Shown piece by piece: positions 27,523 through 37,391 of a DNA stretch of 64,000 nt (its first letter is position 1; every line of letters begins with the position of its first letter). A program made the position numbers and the translations under genes. The DNA is from Agrobacterium tumefaciens (GTDB taxonomy: Bacteria > Pseudomonadota > Alphaproteobacteria > Rhizobiales > Rhizobiaceae): contig NZ_JXQV01000001.1 of the NCBI RefSeq assembly GCF_000834635.1, positions 140,720 to 204,719 on the forward strand, written 5' to 3'. The notes under the pieces were generated by a model. The model was not told where the DNA came from. It saw nothing but the letters and a program-made list of their open reading frames with translations, and did no database searches.

Positions 27523-28845
27523 TTTTCCGATACAGAACTCGGAGAAAATCACACCGAGCAAATCCTCAACATCGACGCGTCCGGTTATACGCCCCAGCGA
27601 CATCGCCGCCAATCTGAGATACTCCGACCTGATTGCAAGGTCCATTCCTTCGGAATTCTGCGCATCACTAACATAGTTGAGCGTCTCTTCAAGGCGTTTC
27701 TTATGACGAGCGCGAACGGGAGCTAGGCCATGGCTCGAGCCAACACGCTTTTGAATCTCTGAGGTAATCGCCAATCTCAAGGCATCGAGGCCAATGCCGT
27801 TCTTGGCGGATATGGCGAGATCACAGTCAGTCAGATCGCCTTCACCGCGCAGATCAGCTTTGGTAGCCAAGTGTATGACGGTCGTATCTCCCGTCGTTTC
27901 AATTTGTTGCGCTTCCGAATCAATATCGCAAAGAAGCAAAACGAGATCAGCCTGGGCTGCAGTTCTGCGGGCTCTAGAAATCCCTTCAATCTCCACTGGG
28001 TCAATTGTATCGCGCAGACCGGCTGTGTCGTAGAGACGCACGAGGTAACCGTCGATATTGAGGTCGACGTCAATAACATCGCGCGTGGTTCCGGCAATAT
28101 CAGTTACGATAGCGACGTCACGTCCGCTCAATGCATTCAGAAGGCTTGATTTACCGACGTTGGGCGCGCCAACGAGAGCGACCTTGAAGCCATCTCTGAT
28201 GATTTCTGAAGAAGAGCTGCCGCTTAAATGCTGCGAAATCTCCAGATGCAGTTTATGAACTTCATCCCACACTTGCGCTGCCACAGAGTCAGGAACATCT
28301 TCTTCATCCGAAAAATCCAGCTCCGCCTCGATCAAGGCACGGCAGCGAGTCAGTTTGTTCGCCCAGCCGTCATAGACCGCAGAGAGCCTGCCGGATGTCT
28401 GCTCGACGGCGAGCCTTCTCTGCATCTCCGTTTCCGCTTTAAGAAGGTCTGCCAGACCCTCTACTTCCAACAGGTCCATCTTGCCATTGTCGAAGGCGCG
28501 TTTTGAGAACTCGCCGGCTTCTGCGGGTCTAAGTCCGGGAATGGCGTCCAACTCGGCAAAGACCGCGTCAACAACCGCAAGGCTTCCATGCAGCTGGATC
28601 TCCACACAGTCTTCGCCCGTAAAGGAATTCGGACCAGGAAACACAATCACTAGTGCTTGATCCAAAACCTCATTGTTTCGGTTTCGAATCGTTTTAAGGG
28701 ACGCATTCCGGGGTGAGGGCAGCTGAGGGCCGATCAGTCCCGCCAGCGCATTAAAAGCTTCCGATCCGCTAATGCGCATCACGGCGACACCCGCTGGCAG
28801 CCGCCCACTTGAAAGCGCATATATTGTACTTTCCGGATGCGCCAT
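27520..28845 (-). CDS. mnmE: tRNA modification GTPase MnmE
   Basis: 441 aa. It has the N-terminal tetrahydrofolate-binding domain (STIYALSSGRLPAGVAVMRI), a helical domain, and an inserted G domain with G1 GAPNVGKS (226-233), TT-R switch IAGTTRDVID and G3 DTAGLRD (273-279); the G4 motif is TKAD rather than NKxD. It ends in the catalytic C-terminal motif CIGK (Cys438-Lys441). The ATG at 28845 gives the canonical MAHPESTIYA start; a further 7 upstream codons are open but unneeded. Confidence 0.97.
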   Translation of the reverse strand: MAHPESTIYALSSGRLPAGVAVMRISGSEAFNALAGLIGPQLPSPRNASLKTIRNRNNEVLDQALVIVFPGPNSFTGEDCVEIQLHGSLAVVDAVFAELDAIPGLRPAEAGEFSKRAFDNGKMDLLEVEGLADLLKAETEMQRRLAVEQTSGRLSAVYDGWANKLTRCRALIEAELDFSDEEDVPDSVAAQVWDEVHKLHLEISQHLSGSSSSEIIRDGFKVALVGAPNVGKSSLLNALSGRDVAIVTDIAGTTRDVIDVDLNIDGYLVRLYDTAGLRDTIDPVEIEGISRARRTAAQADLVLLLCDIDSEAQQIETTGDTTVIHLATKADLRGEGDLTDCDLAISAKNGIGLDALRLAITSEIQKRVGSSHGLAPVRARHKKRLEETLNYVSDAQNSEGMDLAIRSEYLRLAAMSLGRITGRVDVEDLLGVIFSEFCIGK

Positions 28846-28872
28846 CTGGTTCTCCCTACCTCTCAAACAATT

Positions 28873-28899
28873 GGCCGCGTCCGTTTTCCAGACGCGGCC
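28873..28899. terminator. Strong hairpin between rho and mnmE
   Basis: Arms GGCCGCGTC (28873-28881) and GACGCGGCC (28891-28899) pair perfectly around a 9-base loop. It lies downstream of rho. The following minus-strand sequence AATTGTTTG is only moderately T-rich, so termination or attenuation before mnmE is likely but not certain. Confidence 0.6.
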
Positions 28900-28932
28900 T
28901 TATCACTCATTGCTACAAGACAGGCCGATGAA

Positions 28933-30198
28933 TCAGGTGTTCATCGATTCGAAGAAATCGCCATTTGTCTTTGTCTGCTTCAGCTTGTCGATCAGGAACT
29001 CGATGGCATCTGTCGTTCCCATTGGCGCAAGAATCCGGCGAAGGACAAAGATCTTCTGGAGATCCTGGCGCGGCACAAGCAGGTCTTCCTTACGCGTACC
29101 GGATTTGAGAATATCCATGGACGGGAAGATGCGCTTGTCGGCCACCTTGCGATCCAGAACGATTTCCGAGTTACCGGTGCCCTTGAACTCTTCGAAGATG
29201 ACTTCATCCATACGGCTGCCCGTATCGATCAGGGCCGTCGCGATGATGGTCAGCGAGCCGCCTTCTTCGATGTTACGAGCCGCACCGAAGAAACGCTTAG
29301 GCCTCTGAAGGGCGTTCGCATCCACACCACCGGTCAAGACCTTGCCGGAAGAGGGAACAACGGTGTTGTAAGCGCGTCCGAGACGTGTGATCGAATCCAG
29401 CAGGATAACGACGTCACGGCCATGTTCGACAAGGCGCTTGGCCTTTTCAATGACCATTTCCGCGACCTGAACGTGGCGCACGGCTGGCTCATCGAAGGTG
29501 GAGGAAACGACTTCGCCCTTAACAGAGCGCTGCATGTCCGTCACTTCTTCCGGACGCTCGTCGATCAGAAGAACGATCAGATAGCATTCTGGATGGTTTG
29601 CGGTGATCGAGTGCGCGATATTCTGCAACAGAACGGTCTTACCGGTGCGCGGTGGCGCGACGATCAATCCACGCTGGCCTTTGCCGAGCGGCGTGACGAG
29701 ATCCATCACGCGGGCAGAGAGGTCCTTGGATGTCGGAATTTCCAGTTCCAGTTTGAACCGCTCATTCGGGTAAAGCGGCGTCAAATTGTCGAAGTGGACC
29801 TTATGACGGATCTTCTCCGGGTCATCGAAATTGATCGTGTTGACTTTCAGAAGGGCGAAATAACGCTCACCTTCCTTGGGCCCACGGATCGGGCCTTCCA
29901 CCGTATCGCCTGTTTTCAGCGAGAAACGGCGGATCTGCGATGGCGAAATATAGATATCGTCGGGGCCGGGGAGGTAGTTGGCATTCGCGGAACGCAAGAA
30001 GCCGAAACCGTCCTGAAGAACTTCAACGACACCTTCACCAATGATCTCGACGTCCTGGCTCGCCAGTACCTTGAGGATAGCAAACATGAGCTCCTGCTTG
30101 CGCATCGTGCTCGCGTTTTCGACTTCCAGGGATTCGGCAAAAGTCAGCAAATCAGTCGGAGATTTGCTCTTAAGTTCCTGAAGCTTCATTTCAGCCAT
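28933..30198 (-). CDS. rho: Transcription termination factor Rho
   Basis: 421 aa hexameric RNA helicase. The N-terminal RNA-binding cold-shock-like domain has DGFGFLR (63-69). The ATPase Walker A is APPRTGKT (181-188), with [14 protein letters not shown] and the C-terminal SGTRKEDLL. Full length. The start region [18 protein letters not shown] is canonical. The 185-base leader (30199-30383) upstream may serve autoregulatory attenuation, known for rho in other bacteria, but I see no specific structure there. Confidence 0.98.
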   Translation of the reverse strand: MAEMKLQELKSKSPTDLLTFAESLEVENASTMRKQELMFAILKVLASQDVEIIGEGVVEVLQDGFGFLRSANANYLPGPDDIYISPSQIRRFSLKTGDTVEGPIRGPKEGERYFALLKVNTINFDDPEKIRHKVHFDNLTPLYPNERFKLELEIPTSKDLSARVMDLVTPLGKGQRGLIVAPPRTGKTVLLQNIAHSITANHPECYLIVLLIDERPEEVTDMQRSVKGEVVSSTFDEPAVRHVQVAEMVIEKAKRLVEHGRDVVILLDSITRLGRAYNTVVPSSGKVLTGGVDANALQRPKRFFGAARNIEEGGSLTIIATALIDTGSRMDEVIFEEFKGTGNSEIVLDRKVADKRIFPSMDILKSGTRKEDLLVPRQDLQKIFVLRRILAPMGTTDAIEFLIDKLKQTKTNGDFFESMNT

Positions 30199-30383
30199 GA
30201 AGAGAAAGACCGTTTTAAATATGTGTGTGGGGGAAGGCTTGATCGCGAATCAGGTACTGAGGGTGTCCCGCAGACGGCTGAATAATTCACATGCCATTGA
30301 GATGAGTGTGCGGAAAATAGCGGCTCAACCCGAAACCCGCAAGAGGAAAGCACCAATTCCGAGAAAATTATCGTGATGAGCCG

Positions 30384-30932
30384 TTATGCGAAGGGTTTCA
30401 CAACCACAAGTATGACGATTGCGATCATCAGAAGGGTCGGAACTTCATTCATCAACCGCCAGTGACGGGCATTGCGGGTGTTTTCATCCCGTGCAAAGCG
30501 GCGAACACTGCGGCTGAAATACACATGCGTCACAGTCATGGCAACGACGAGTGCAATTTTGGCATGAAGCCACCCACCCGAAAAGCCATAAACCGACCAG
30601 GCGAGATAGAGCCCAAGCACCCAGGAAATCATCATGGCAGGGTTCATGATGACCTTCATCAACCTCTGTTCCATGATTTTGAAGGTCTCAGACTTGTCAG
30701 AGCCTGGTGCTGCATCCGTGTGATAGATGAAAAGCCGGGGCAAATAGAACAGACCTGCCATCCACGAGATGACAGCGATGATGTGGAGCGACTTGATCCA
30801 CAGATAGGCATCAGCCGGATCGACATGCAGCACGACAGCCACCATGCCAACGAAGACAGCCAGTGCTGCTCCTGCCCGCAACCGGGTCTTTCGCCCTGCT
30901 GTGGCCGATGTCTGTGCGTTGTCGCTCATCAT
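30384..30932 (-). CDS. hemJ: Protoporphyrinogen oxidase HemJ
   Basis: 182 aa UPF0093 integral membrane protein with about four to five transmembrane segments and the conserved [26 protein letters not shown] block (residues about 46-71, shown in part: [19 protein letters not shown]) carrying the essential histidine. HemJ is the usual protoporphyrinogen IX oxidase in alphaproteobacteria. Its ATG overlaps the hemE stop (ATGA), so the two haem enzymes are translationally coupled. The N-terminus has about 20 extra polar residues before the first membrane segment. Confidence 0.92.
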   Translation of the reverse strand: MMSDNAQTSATAGRKTRLRAGAALAVFVGMVAVVLHVDPADAYLWIKSLHIIAVISWMAGLFYLPRLFIYHTDAAPGSDKSETFKIMEQRLMKVIMNPAMMISWVLGLYLAWSVYGFSGGWLHAKIALVVAMTVTHVYFSRSVRRFARDENTRNARHWRLMNEVPTLLMIAIVILVVVKPFA

Positions 30933-31960
30933 CTGGCTCCATAGGAGCGAACACGCGCCACCAGTCTTGCGACATTCTCAGGATCCGCTTGCGGCGTGAT
31001 GCCATGACCGAGATTGAAGATCAGCGGGCCGTTGCCCAGGACCTGAAGGATGGCGTCGATACCCTCATCGAGAGACTTGCCGCCGGAAACCATCCGCATG
31101 GGATCAAGGTTGCCCTGAACCGGCCCGTCCTTTTGGAGCTCCAGAGCAAAGGACAGGGGAACGCTCCAATCCAGACCGATGGCATCGGCTCCTGTCTTCT
31201 GGCGATAATCCTTCAAGAGAATACCCGCACCCTTGGCGAATGCGATGATCTTGGCACCGGGACGGCGGGCCCGAACAGACGCGATGATGCGCGCAACAGG
31301 CTTCACCGCGTAGTCCTCGAATTCCTTCTCGCCCAGCACGCCCGCCCAGGAATCGAAAATCTGAACGGCATCGGCACCGGCATCGATTTGTGAAACGAGA
31401 TAATCGGCAGACATCTCAGCCAGAAACGCCAGCAGCTTTTCCATCGCTTCGGGGTGTTGATAACCGAAAAGGCGGGCCGGCGCCTGATCGGGTGTTCCGT
31501 GGCCAGCAATCATGTAGGTCGCCACAGTCCAGGGCGCACCGCAGAAACCAAGAAGGGTGGTCTTTTCGGGGAGCTCATGTCTCAGGCGCTTCACCGTCTC
31601 AAAGACCGGGGCCAGATGCGCCAGAACGCCATCACCCTTCAGTGCGGAAATCTCTTCCGGATTGATCGGGTCCATGGCCGGACCCCTGCCTTCCGTGAAG
31701 GTGACATTGCGGTTCAGGGCATCCGGGATCACGAGAATATCTGAAAACAGAATTGCAGCATCGAGATCGAAGCGACGGATGGGCTGGAGCGTCACTTCTG
31801 TCGCAAGCTCTGGATTATAACAGAGATCGAGAAAACTCCCTGCTGTCTTCCTCGTCTCGCGGTACTCCGGCAGATATCGTCCTGCCTGTCTCATAAGCCA
31901 GATCGGAGGTGGGGAGAGTGTCTCACCGTTGAGAACCCGGATTACGCTTCGCTCAGCCAT
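30929..31960 (-). CDS. hemE: Uroporphyrinogen decarboxylase
   Basis: 343 aa. It decarboxylates the four acetate side chains of uroporphyrinogen III. Family motifs are [16 protein letters not shown] near the N-terminus, [14 protein letters not shown] and FNLGHGI near the end. The ATG at 31960 ([10 protein letters not shown]) with AGAGAAG upstream is preferred over a GTG two codons earlier. It is the last minus-strand gene before the origin candidate, the same position hemE has next to the Caulobacter origin. Confidence 0.97.
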   Translation of the reverse strand: MAERSVIRVLNGETLSPPPIWLMRQAGRYLPEYRETRKTAGSFLDLCYNPELATEVTLQPIRRFDLDAAILFSDILVIPDALNRNVTFTEGRGPAMDPINPEEISALKGDGVLAHLAPVFETVKRLRHELPEKTTLLGFCGAPWTVATYMIAGHGTPDQAPARLFGYQHPEAMEKLLAFLAEMSADYLVSQIDAGADAVQIFDSWAGVLGEKEFEDYAVKPVARIIASVRARRPGAKIIAFAKGAGILLKDYRQKTGADAIGLDWSVPLSFALELQKDGPVQGNLDPMRMVSGGKSLDEGIDAILQVLGNGPLIFNLGHGITPQADPENVARLVARVRSYGAR

Positions 31961-32184
31961 GCACACATCTTCTCTAAAAATAAAATCTAATAGATCTAAA
32001 TGATTTTCTATTTCTTAGAGTCTGTGAGTAGCAAGGATTAAAATTCATCCAGTCTAAATGCCGCATCTGTGGGAAAGGCTGATCCAATCGGATAGCGGAC
32101 TGGGCAAATGGGAAAACTGTGCGGATCAATGGAAATTTATTAGCAGATTCAATGATTTGGGAGAGAGCGCGTGATAGCCAGCCC

Positions 32185-32193
32185 TGTGGATAA
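32185..32193 (-). promoter_or_regulatory. DnaA box, perfect
   Basis: TGTGGATAA on plus, that is TTATCCACA on minus: the consensus DnaA 9-mer, inside the hemE-ppsR gap. Confidence 0.85.
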
Positions 32194-32230
32194 GCTCTGG
32201 ATGAAATTTAATCGCCTTTATCTCTCCCCA

Positions 32231-32239
32231 TAATCCACA
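32231..32239 (+). promoter_or_regulatory. DnaA box, 8 of 9
   Basis: TAATCCACA differs from TTATCCACA at position 2 and is in the opposite orientation to the two perfect boxes. Confidence 0.6.
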
Positions 32240-32273
32240 ATCACCGATTTGCTGGCTACACCGGAAAGCCAAT

Positions 32274-32282
32274 TGTGGATAA
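32274..32282 (-). promoter_or_regulatory. DnaA box, perfect
   Basis: Second exact TGTGGATAA, 89 bases from the first (start to start), in the same orientation. Confidence 0.85.
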
Positions 32283-32366
32283 AACGGAAGTTATACGCTC
32301 GGTGACCCGGCGATGGCTTCCAGCCCTCATGTTGTGCACCTCTATCAACAGGGAGAGAAAAACAAC

Positions 32367-33188
32367 GTGGAGAACCCAAAAAGTTTCTTCCATCTGCACC
32401 TGATTTCTGACTCAACCGGCGAGACTCTGATGTCCGCGGGCAGGGCGGTTTCTGCGCAGTTTCACTCTGCCATGCCGCTTGAGCATGTTTATCCGATGAT
32501 CCGAAACCAGAAACAGCTGCAAAAGGTCATCGACAGCATCGATAAGGAACCGGGCATCGTGCTCTACACCATTGTCGATGAGCAGCTGGCCGAGTTCCTC
32601 GACCTTCAATGCCATGCAATCGGTGTGCCCTGCGTCAATGTTCTGGAGCCGGTCATCGGCATTTTCCAGACCTATCTGGGTGCGGTCTCGCGGCGAAGGG
32701 TCGGTGCGCAGCATGCCCTCAACGCGGATTATTTTGCCCGCATCGAAGCGCTGAACTATGCCATGGACCATGATGATGGGCAGATGCCGGAGCATTATGA
32801 TGAAGCGGATGTCGTTATCATCGGCATCAGCCGAACGTCAAAAACGCCAACCAGCATCTATCTGGCCAATCGCGGCATCAAGACCGCCAATATACCTGTG
32901 GTGCCGGACGTGCCTTTGCCCGACAGTCTTTATAAGGCAACAAAGCCGCTGATTGTCGGTCTCGTCGCAACGTCTGACCGTATATCCCAGGTGCGTGAAA
33001 ACCGTGAGTTGGGCACGACGGGTGGCTTTGATCGCGGACAATATATTGACCGCGCCACCATCATGGAGGAGCTGAAATACGCCCGCGCGCTCTGCGCCCG
33101 CAACAACTGGCCATTGATTGACGTAACCAGGCGCTCGATTGAAGAGACGGCGGCAGCCATTCTTGCCCTGCGCCCACGGACACGGTAA
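32367..33188 (+). CDS. ppsR: Bifunctional regulatory kinase/pyrophosphorylase of phosphoenolpyruvate enzymes (PPSR-type)
   Basis: 273 aa DUF299 protein. The start [13 protein letters not shown] and the P-loop [18 protein letters not shown] (from about residue 153) define the family. Members reversibly phosphorylate PEP synthase or pyruvate phosphate dikinase; which partner is used here cannot be told from this window. I chose the GTG at 32367 preceded by GGGAGAG because it gives the usual length; an ATG at 32313 would extend into the origin candidate. It is the first plus-strand gene right of the origin. Confidence 0.9.
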   Translation: MENPKSFFHLHLISDSTGETLMSAGRAVSAQFHSAMPLEHVYPMIRNQKQLQKVIDSIDKEPGIVLYTIVDEQLAEFLDLQCHAIGVPCVNVLEPVIGIFQTYLGAVSRRRVGAQHALNADYFARIEALNYAMDHDDGQMPEHYDEADVVIIGISRTSKTPTSIYLANRGIKTANIPVVPDVPLPDSLYKATKPLIVGLVATSDRISQVRENRELGTTGGFDRGQYIDRATIMEELKYARALCARNNWPLIDVTRRSIEETAAAILALRPRTR

Positions 33189-33222
33189 TCCCCTTCGCAC
33201 CCTTGTTTGGAGACCCCGGTTG

Positions 33223-33822
33223 ATGAAACCAGAGCTGATACTCGCTTCCTCCAGCGCATCACGACAAATGTTGATGCGCAATGCTGGACTGACATTTTCC
33301 GCCGAGCCTGCCGATATTGATGAGCGCGCCATTGATGCTGCTCTTGAAAAGGATGGAGCGACGCCGGACAGGATTGCCGTAGAGCTTGCCAAGGCGAAGG
33401 CGCTTGCGGTCAGCGCGGTAAAGCCGGACGCCATGGTGGTGGGTTGCGATCAGACGATGTCGTTTGGGACCAGGATTTATCACAAGCCTAAAGACATGGC
33501 GCAAGCGCATGCCAATCTCATGTCATTGTCAGGAAAGACCCATCGTTTGAACTGCGGCGCGGCCATCGCCCGCAATGGCGAGATCCTTTGGGAGATCGTG
33601 ACATTTGCCGATATGACGATGCGCGAACTTGACCCATCATTTGTTCACCGCCACCTGGAGCGGGTGGGGGAAAAAGTGCTGTCCAGTGTCGGCGCCTATC
33701 AGCTCGAAGGCGAGGGCATTCAGTTGTTCAGCGCCATTGAGGGGGATTATTTCACGATCCTCGGCTTGCCGCTGCTGCCATTATTAACGAAACTTCACAC
33801 ATTGGGCCTGATCGATGGTTGA
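33223..33822 (+). CDS. maf: Maf-family nucleoside-triphosphate pyrophosphatase
   Basis: 199 aa. Begins [18 protein letters not shown], with the nucleotide-contacting ASSSASR motif, followed by the conserved GCDQTM and [12 protein letters not shown] blocks. Maf-like proteins hydrolyse non-canonical or regular NTPs; this subfamily could act on m7GTP or dTTP/UTP, which I cannot decide. The ATG at 33223 follows GGAG by 10 bases. The 3' end overlaps the aroE start by eight bases. Confidence 0.93.
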   Translation: MKPELILASSSASRQMLMRNAGLTFSAEPADIDERAIDAALEKDGATPDRIAVELAKAKALAVSAVKPDAMVVGCDQTMSFGTRIYHKPKDMAQAHANLMSLSGKTHRLNCGAAIARNGEILWEIVTFADMTMRELDPSFVHRHLERVGEKVLSSVGAYQLEGEGIQLFSAIEGDYFTILGLPLLPLLTKLHTLGLIDG

Positions 33823-34675
33823 TTCACGTGAAACATTAACCATCAAGGCCTTCGTCACCGGCTACCCGATCAAGCACTCGCGCTCGCCGCTCATTCATGG
33901 ACATTGGTTGAAGCGGTTCGGTATTGCGGGAACCTATGAGGCGGTTGAAATTACACCAGACAATTTCGCGACCTTCATGTCCGATTTGAAGACTGGGACC
34001 AATGGTGGATTTGTCGGCGGTAATGTGACGATTCCCCACAAGGAATCCGCCTACCGGTTGGCTGATCGTCCAGATGAGATTGCGCAGGAGATGGGCGCAG
34101 CCAACACGGTGTGGCTGGAAGACGGGCTTGTTCATGCCACCAATACGGATGGTTATGGTTTTGTGTCCAATCTCGATGCTTGCCATGCGGGCTGGGACAA
34201 GGGCGGCAAAGCGGTCGTTCTTGGCGCCGGCGGGGCAAGCCGTGCGGTCATTCAGGCGCTGCGCAACCGCGGTTATCAAGACATCCATGTGGTCAACCGG
34301 ACCGTGGATCGTGCCAGGGAATTGAAAGATCGGTTTGGAAAGACTGTCCACGCCCATGCCTTCGATGCATTGCAGGAGGTGATGTCGGGGTGCGGTCTCT
34401 TCGTCAACACGACCTCTCTCGGCATGGATGGTCATGGTGCGCCAGAGATTGATTTCTCGACATTGTCTGCTGGTGCCGTCGTGACTGATATTGTCTATGT
34501 GCCCCTCCAGACACCCATTCTCGCGATGGCTGAGCGTCAGGGTTTTGCGACGGTGGACGGATTGGGCATGCTGCTTCATCAGGCAAAACCCGGCTTTCAG
34601 AAATGGTTCGGGCCAATGCCTGAGGTGGATGAAGAATTGCGAGAAATGATTATCGCCGATATTGCGAGTCATTGA
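33815..34675 (+). CDS. aroE: Shikimate dehydrogenase (NADP+)
   Basis: 286 aa. The substrate motif is [10 protein letters not shown], the catalytic lysine is Lys76 in NVTIPHKES, and the NADP-binding motif is GAGGASRAV. It reduces 3-dehydroshikimate to shikimate. Residues 4-7 (SRET) are encoded by a parS-like site at 33820-33835, paralleling the arrangement in rsmG. It overlaps maf and, by one base, coaE (TGATG). Confidence 0.96.
   Translation: MVDSRETLTIKAFVTGYPIKHSRSPLIHGHWLKRFGIAGTYEAVEITPDNFATFMSDLKTGTNGGFVGGNVTIPHKESAYRLADRPDEIAQEMGAANTVWLEDGLVHATNTDGYGFVSNLDACHAGWDKGGKAVVLGAGGASRAVIQALRNRGYQDIHVVNRTVDRARELKDRFGKTVHAHAFDALQEVMSGCGLFVNTTSLGMDGHGAPEIDFSTLSAGAVVTDIVYVPLQTPILAMAERQGFATVDGLGMLLHQAKPGFQKWFGPMPEVDEELREMIIADIASH
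33820..33835. promoter_or_regulatory. parS-like site (15/16) inside aroE
   Basis: TGATTCACGTGAAACA, one mismatch to consensus, lies in aroE codons 2-8. It is the parS candidate nearest the origin candidate, about 1.6 kb away. Confidence 0.85.
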
Positions 34676-35283
34676 TGATTACCATCGGGCTCACAGGATC
34701 GATTGGCACTGGCAAATCAACGACTGCCAAGCTGTTTGCGCAAGAGGGTGTCGCGGTCTGTGATTCCGATGCGGTTGTGCACCAACTCTATGAGGGTGAG
34801 GCCGTGGCGCTGGTGGAAAAGGCCTTTCCCGGCACCACGCAGGATGGAAAGGTTGACCGGCAGAAACTCGGAGATATCCTTCGACAGAATCCGGCTAATT
34901 TTAAAATCCTAGAAAAAATCGTCCATCCTCTTGTTCGCCAGAAGCAGGACGAGTTTCTGGAGCAGGCACGCCATGCCAATGCCGAATTTGCGCTTCTTGA
35001 TATACCGCTGCTCTTCGAGACCGGTGCCGAAAGCCGCGTCGATACAGTCGTCGTGGTCAGTTGTTCAGCGGAGCGCCAGCGTCAGCGTGTTCTTGCCCGA
35101 CCCGGTATGACGGAAGAGAAATTCGAATTGATCCTTGCAAGGCAGATGCCGGATGAGGAAAAGAGATCACGTGCTGATTTTGTGATCGACACCAACACCA
35201 GCGTCGACGACGCCCGCGACCAAGTCCGTGCAGTGCTTGAGATGTTGCGCTCCGCGCGAGAGGAAAGAGAAGACAATGCGTGA
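34675..35283 (+). CDS. coaE: Dephospho-CoA kinase
   Basis: 202 aa. P-loop [12 protein letters not shown] covers residues 5-16, then [10 protein letters not shown] and the lid region ([11 protein letters not shown]). It phosphorylates dephospho-CoA in the last step of CoA synthesis. The ATG at 34675 shares its A with the aroE TGA; an in-frame TTG just before is less likely. Its end overlaps dnaQ by eight bases. Confidence 0.96.
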   Translation: MITIGLTGSIGTGKSTTAKLFAQEGVAVCDSDAVVHQLYEGEAVALVEKAFPGTTQDGKVDRQKLGDILRQNPANFKILEKIVHPLVRQKQDEFLEQARHANAEFALLDIPLLFETGAESRVDTVVVVSCSAERQRQRVLARPGMTEEKFELILARQMPDEEKRSRADFVIDTNTSVDDARDQVRAVLEMLRSAREEREDNA

Positions 35284-35974
35284 GATCATTTTCGATACGG
35301 AAACCACCGGTCTGGAATCCAAGGCCGACCGTATCATCGAAATCGGCGGCATTGAGCTTTTCAATCACTTCCCGACGGGCAAAACGCTGCATCTCTATAT
35401 CAACCCGGAAGATCGCAAAGTGCACCCCGATGCGCTGGCGGTTCACGGAATTACCGATGAGTTTCTGCGCGACAAGCCGAAATTTGCAGATGTCGTCCAG
35501 GAAATCCGCGACTTCTTCGAAGGTGCGCGCTGGGTAGCGCACAATGCGACCTTCGATATGGGTTTCATCAATGCGGAGTTTGCAAGGCTGGGCATAGAGC
35601 CGGTGTCGCCGGAACTTGTGACAGACACCCTGTCCATGGCGCGGCGCAAGCATCCGATGGGCCCAAACTCGCTCGATGCGCTCTGCCGCCGGTATGGTAT
35701 CGACAATGCGCACCGCACCAGACACGGAGCTTTGCTCGACTCCGAACTTCTGGCAGAAGTCTATATCGAGATGATTGGCGGTCGCCAGACTGCGCTTGGC
35801 TTCGGCGGTGGGACCAAAGCCCATACCAATGATGTTGTCGATGATGGCCCCATCGATATTCCCGTCCGGCCACGGGCCTTGCCATCGAGACTGGACCCGG
35901 AAACAGCTGCCGCCCATGGCAAGCTGGTTCTCGCCATGGGTGATAAGGCCATCTGGAATAAATACAGGCATTAA
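35276..35974 (+). CDS. dnaQ: DNA polymerase III epsilon subunit (3'-5' proofreading exonuclease)
   Basis: 232 aa DEDDh exonuclease. Exo I has Asp7 and Glu9 (FDTETTGLE), Exo II is in [10 protein letters not shown], and Exo III is [18 protein letters not shown] with the catalytic histidine. The ATG at 35276 lies inside the coaE end, indicating translational coupling in the maf-aroE-coaE-dnaQ cluster. A shared bidirectional terminator follows. Confidence 0.96.
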   Translation: MREIIFDTETTGLESKADRIIEIGGIELFNHFPTGKTLHLYINPEDRKVHPDALAVHGITDEFLRDKPKFADVVQEIRDFFEGARWVAHNATFDMGFINAEFARLGIEPVSPELVTDTLSMARRKHPMGPNSLDALCRRYGIDNAHRTRHGALLDSELLAEVYIEMIGGRQTALGFGGGTKAHTNDVVDDGPIDIPVRPRALPSRLDPETAAAHGKLVLAMGDKAIWNKYRH

Positions 35975-35975
35975 A

Positions 35976-35999
35976 AAACCCGGGCGTTGACCCGGGTTT
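35976..35999. terminator. Bidirectional intrinsic terminator between dnaQ and secB
   Basis: Perfect 9-base arms AAACCCGGG (35976-35984) and CCCGGGTTT (35991-35999) with a 6-base loop; A-tracts and T-tracts flank the stem on both strands, so it can serve both convergent genes. Confidence 0.85.
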
Positions 36000-36026
36000 C
36001 TGTTGTCTCTCGTCTATGACGAAAGA

Positions 36027-36509
36027 TTAGTTTGGTACGGCCTGAACCTTGGCGCGGGCCTGTTCTTCGGCAACGCGCTGCGCAAACATCTGCGAGAAAT
36101 CGATCGGGTCGATCATCAGCGGCGGGAAGCCACCGTTGCGGGTTACGTCGGCAATGATCTGGCGTGCGAACGGGAACAGAAGGCGCGGGCACTCGATAAA
36201 GAGAACCGGCAGCATGTGCTCCTGCGGGAAACCGGTGATGCGGAAAACGCCGCCATAGGTCAACTCTGCAACGAAAAGAACCTTGTCACCATCCTTGGCT
36301 TCGGCATTCAGCGTCAACACAACATCGAAATCCGACCCGGAAATGGGGTTGGCATTGACGTTGACATTGATGTTGATGGCAGGTGCGCCATCACGAGCCT
36401 GAAGCGAACGCGGTGCACCTGGATTTTCGAACGACAAATCCTTGGTGTACTGGGTCAAAATGTTGAGGGAAGGGTTTGCACCGTCCTGCGCACCGTTTTC
36501 AGTGGTCAT
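36027..36509 (-). CDS. secB: Protein-export chaperone SecB
   Basis: 160 aa. The acidic/polar start [20 protein letters not shown] and the core [13 protein letters not shown] and [20 protein letters not shown] are typical of tetrameric SecB, which keeps preproteins unfolded for SecA. The ATG at 36509 gives the family start; ten upstream residues in frame are not conserved. The C-terminal tail ([13 protein letters not shown]) is short. Confidence 0.96.
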   Translation of the reverse strand: MTTENGAQDGANPSLNILTQYTKDLSFENPGAPRSLQARDGAPAININVNVNANPISGSDFDVVLTLNAEAKDGDKVLFVAELTYGGVFRITGFPQEHMLPVLFIECPRLLFPFARQIIADVTRNGGFPPLMIDPIDFSQMFAQRVAEEQARAKVQAVPN

Positions 36510-36589
36510 ATCATGTCCTCGAGCATGGAATTCTTGCAAGCCCGTCTATCATCTCGACAAATGCCTTACAACCCTCCGACTTTAGGGGA

Positions 36590-37138
36590 TCAGGGTTTTG
36601 GCAGGTCCCGGTTGTCCCGGTCAGGCGACCAGTGAGACTGGTTCGGGCCATCACGGTGGAAGTCATCCTCATCCAGATCGACCACCTTGGAAGCACCATC
36701 CGGCTGCGGACCGGGGCGAAAGCCGGGATGGCCGGAAGGGCCACTGGATGTGCGCGCGCCTGCACCTCTGAATGCGCCCGCCACGACAATACGCGATCCC
36801 AGCGCCTTCCACATGAGTGCGCGAACGGCTGGCACGAGCAGGAGAAGACCGATGATATCTGTGATGAAGCCGGGCAGGAAAAGCAGAATACCGGCGATGA
36901 CCCGCAGGCCGCCGCTGATCATGGCCTGTGCCGGCTGCTCACCCGTCTTGCCCGCATTCTGCAGATCGCGAACCATGCCAAGCCCGCCGGCGCGCAGGAT
37001 CATCAAACCGAGAAACGAGGTGAATAGCACAAGGCCCAGCGTCAACCACAGACCGAGCGCCTTTCCAACCACGATGAAACCGGCAATTTCCAGAATGGGC
37101 ATCGCGAGAACGATGACGGGCAGAAATGAGAAACGCAT
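36590..37138 (-). CDS. FxsA-family membrane protein
   Basis: 182 aa. Three to four hydrophobic segments (VIVLAMPILEIAGFIVVG, LWLTLGLVLFTSFLGLMIL, RVIAGILLFLPGFITDIIGL) make the FxsA domain. FxsA in E. coli modulates phage T7 exclusion by F; the general cellular role is unknown. The C-terminal 60 residues are polar, Gly/Pro-rich (SGPSGHPGFRPGPQPDG) and acidic, so probably a disordered cytoplasmic tail. The start at 37138 is MRFSFLPVIV. It is likely separate from secB, which is 80 bases away. Confidence 0.87.
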   Translation of the reverse strand: MRFSFLPVIVLAMPILEIAGFIVVGKALGLWLTLGLVLFTSFLGLMILRAGGLGMVRDLQNAGKTGEQPAQAMISGGLRVIAGILLFLPGFITDIIGLLLLVPAVRALMWKALGSRIVVAGAFRGAGARTSSGPSGHPGFRPGPQPDGASKVVDLDEDDFHRDGPNQSHWSPDRDNRDLPKP

Positions 37139-37391
37139 ATTGAAGCCTTGCAAACGATGAGAGCGCGACGCGTTCTCTTGACCTTTATCAGAACGCATTC
37201 ACTGACGGAGTTCAGGGATCGGCCGCAAACATCAATGCTCTTTCAGGCAGATCCGACGTGTAAAAACAAACCATATCGCCCATTCGACCACCTCTGGAAA
37301 CCGGCGATTGCATCTGTCCGTTTGAATGATGGGCAGATGCAGACTATATGATGTGTAGAAAATTAGATTTAAATGGCGGTTTCGGTAAAAG
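37139..37391. other. Divergent intergenic region fxsA / Tim44-like gene
   Basis: This 253-base gap must hold the promoters of both divergent genes. The right part (about 37340-37380) is AT-rich. I see no repeat, RNA or operator that I can name. Confidence 0.4.

Larger units (their letters stand above)
31961..32366. other. Candidate chromosomal replication origin (oriC/Cori-type)
   Basis: This 406-base gap between divergent hemE and ppsR is the only large non-coding stretch in the core region. It has an AT-rich part at about 31969-32060, perfect DnaA boxes TGTGGATAA at 32185-32193 and 32274-32282, a near box TAATCCACA at 32231-32239 and a weaker TGTGGGAAA at 32068-32076. It has GANTC methylation sites at 32018-32022 and 32146-32150, with more just inside ppsR. 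In Caulobacter the origin lies beside hemE, and coding-strand bias flips here. No CtrA-type TTAA-N7-TTAA site is obvious. Promoters of both flanking genes must also be here. Confidence 0.8.

Noticed and set aside
32313..32366. Earlier ATG start for ppsR
   Set aside because: The GTG at 32367 has GGGAGAG upstream and gives the normal family length; the extension would run into the origin candidate.
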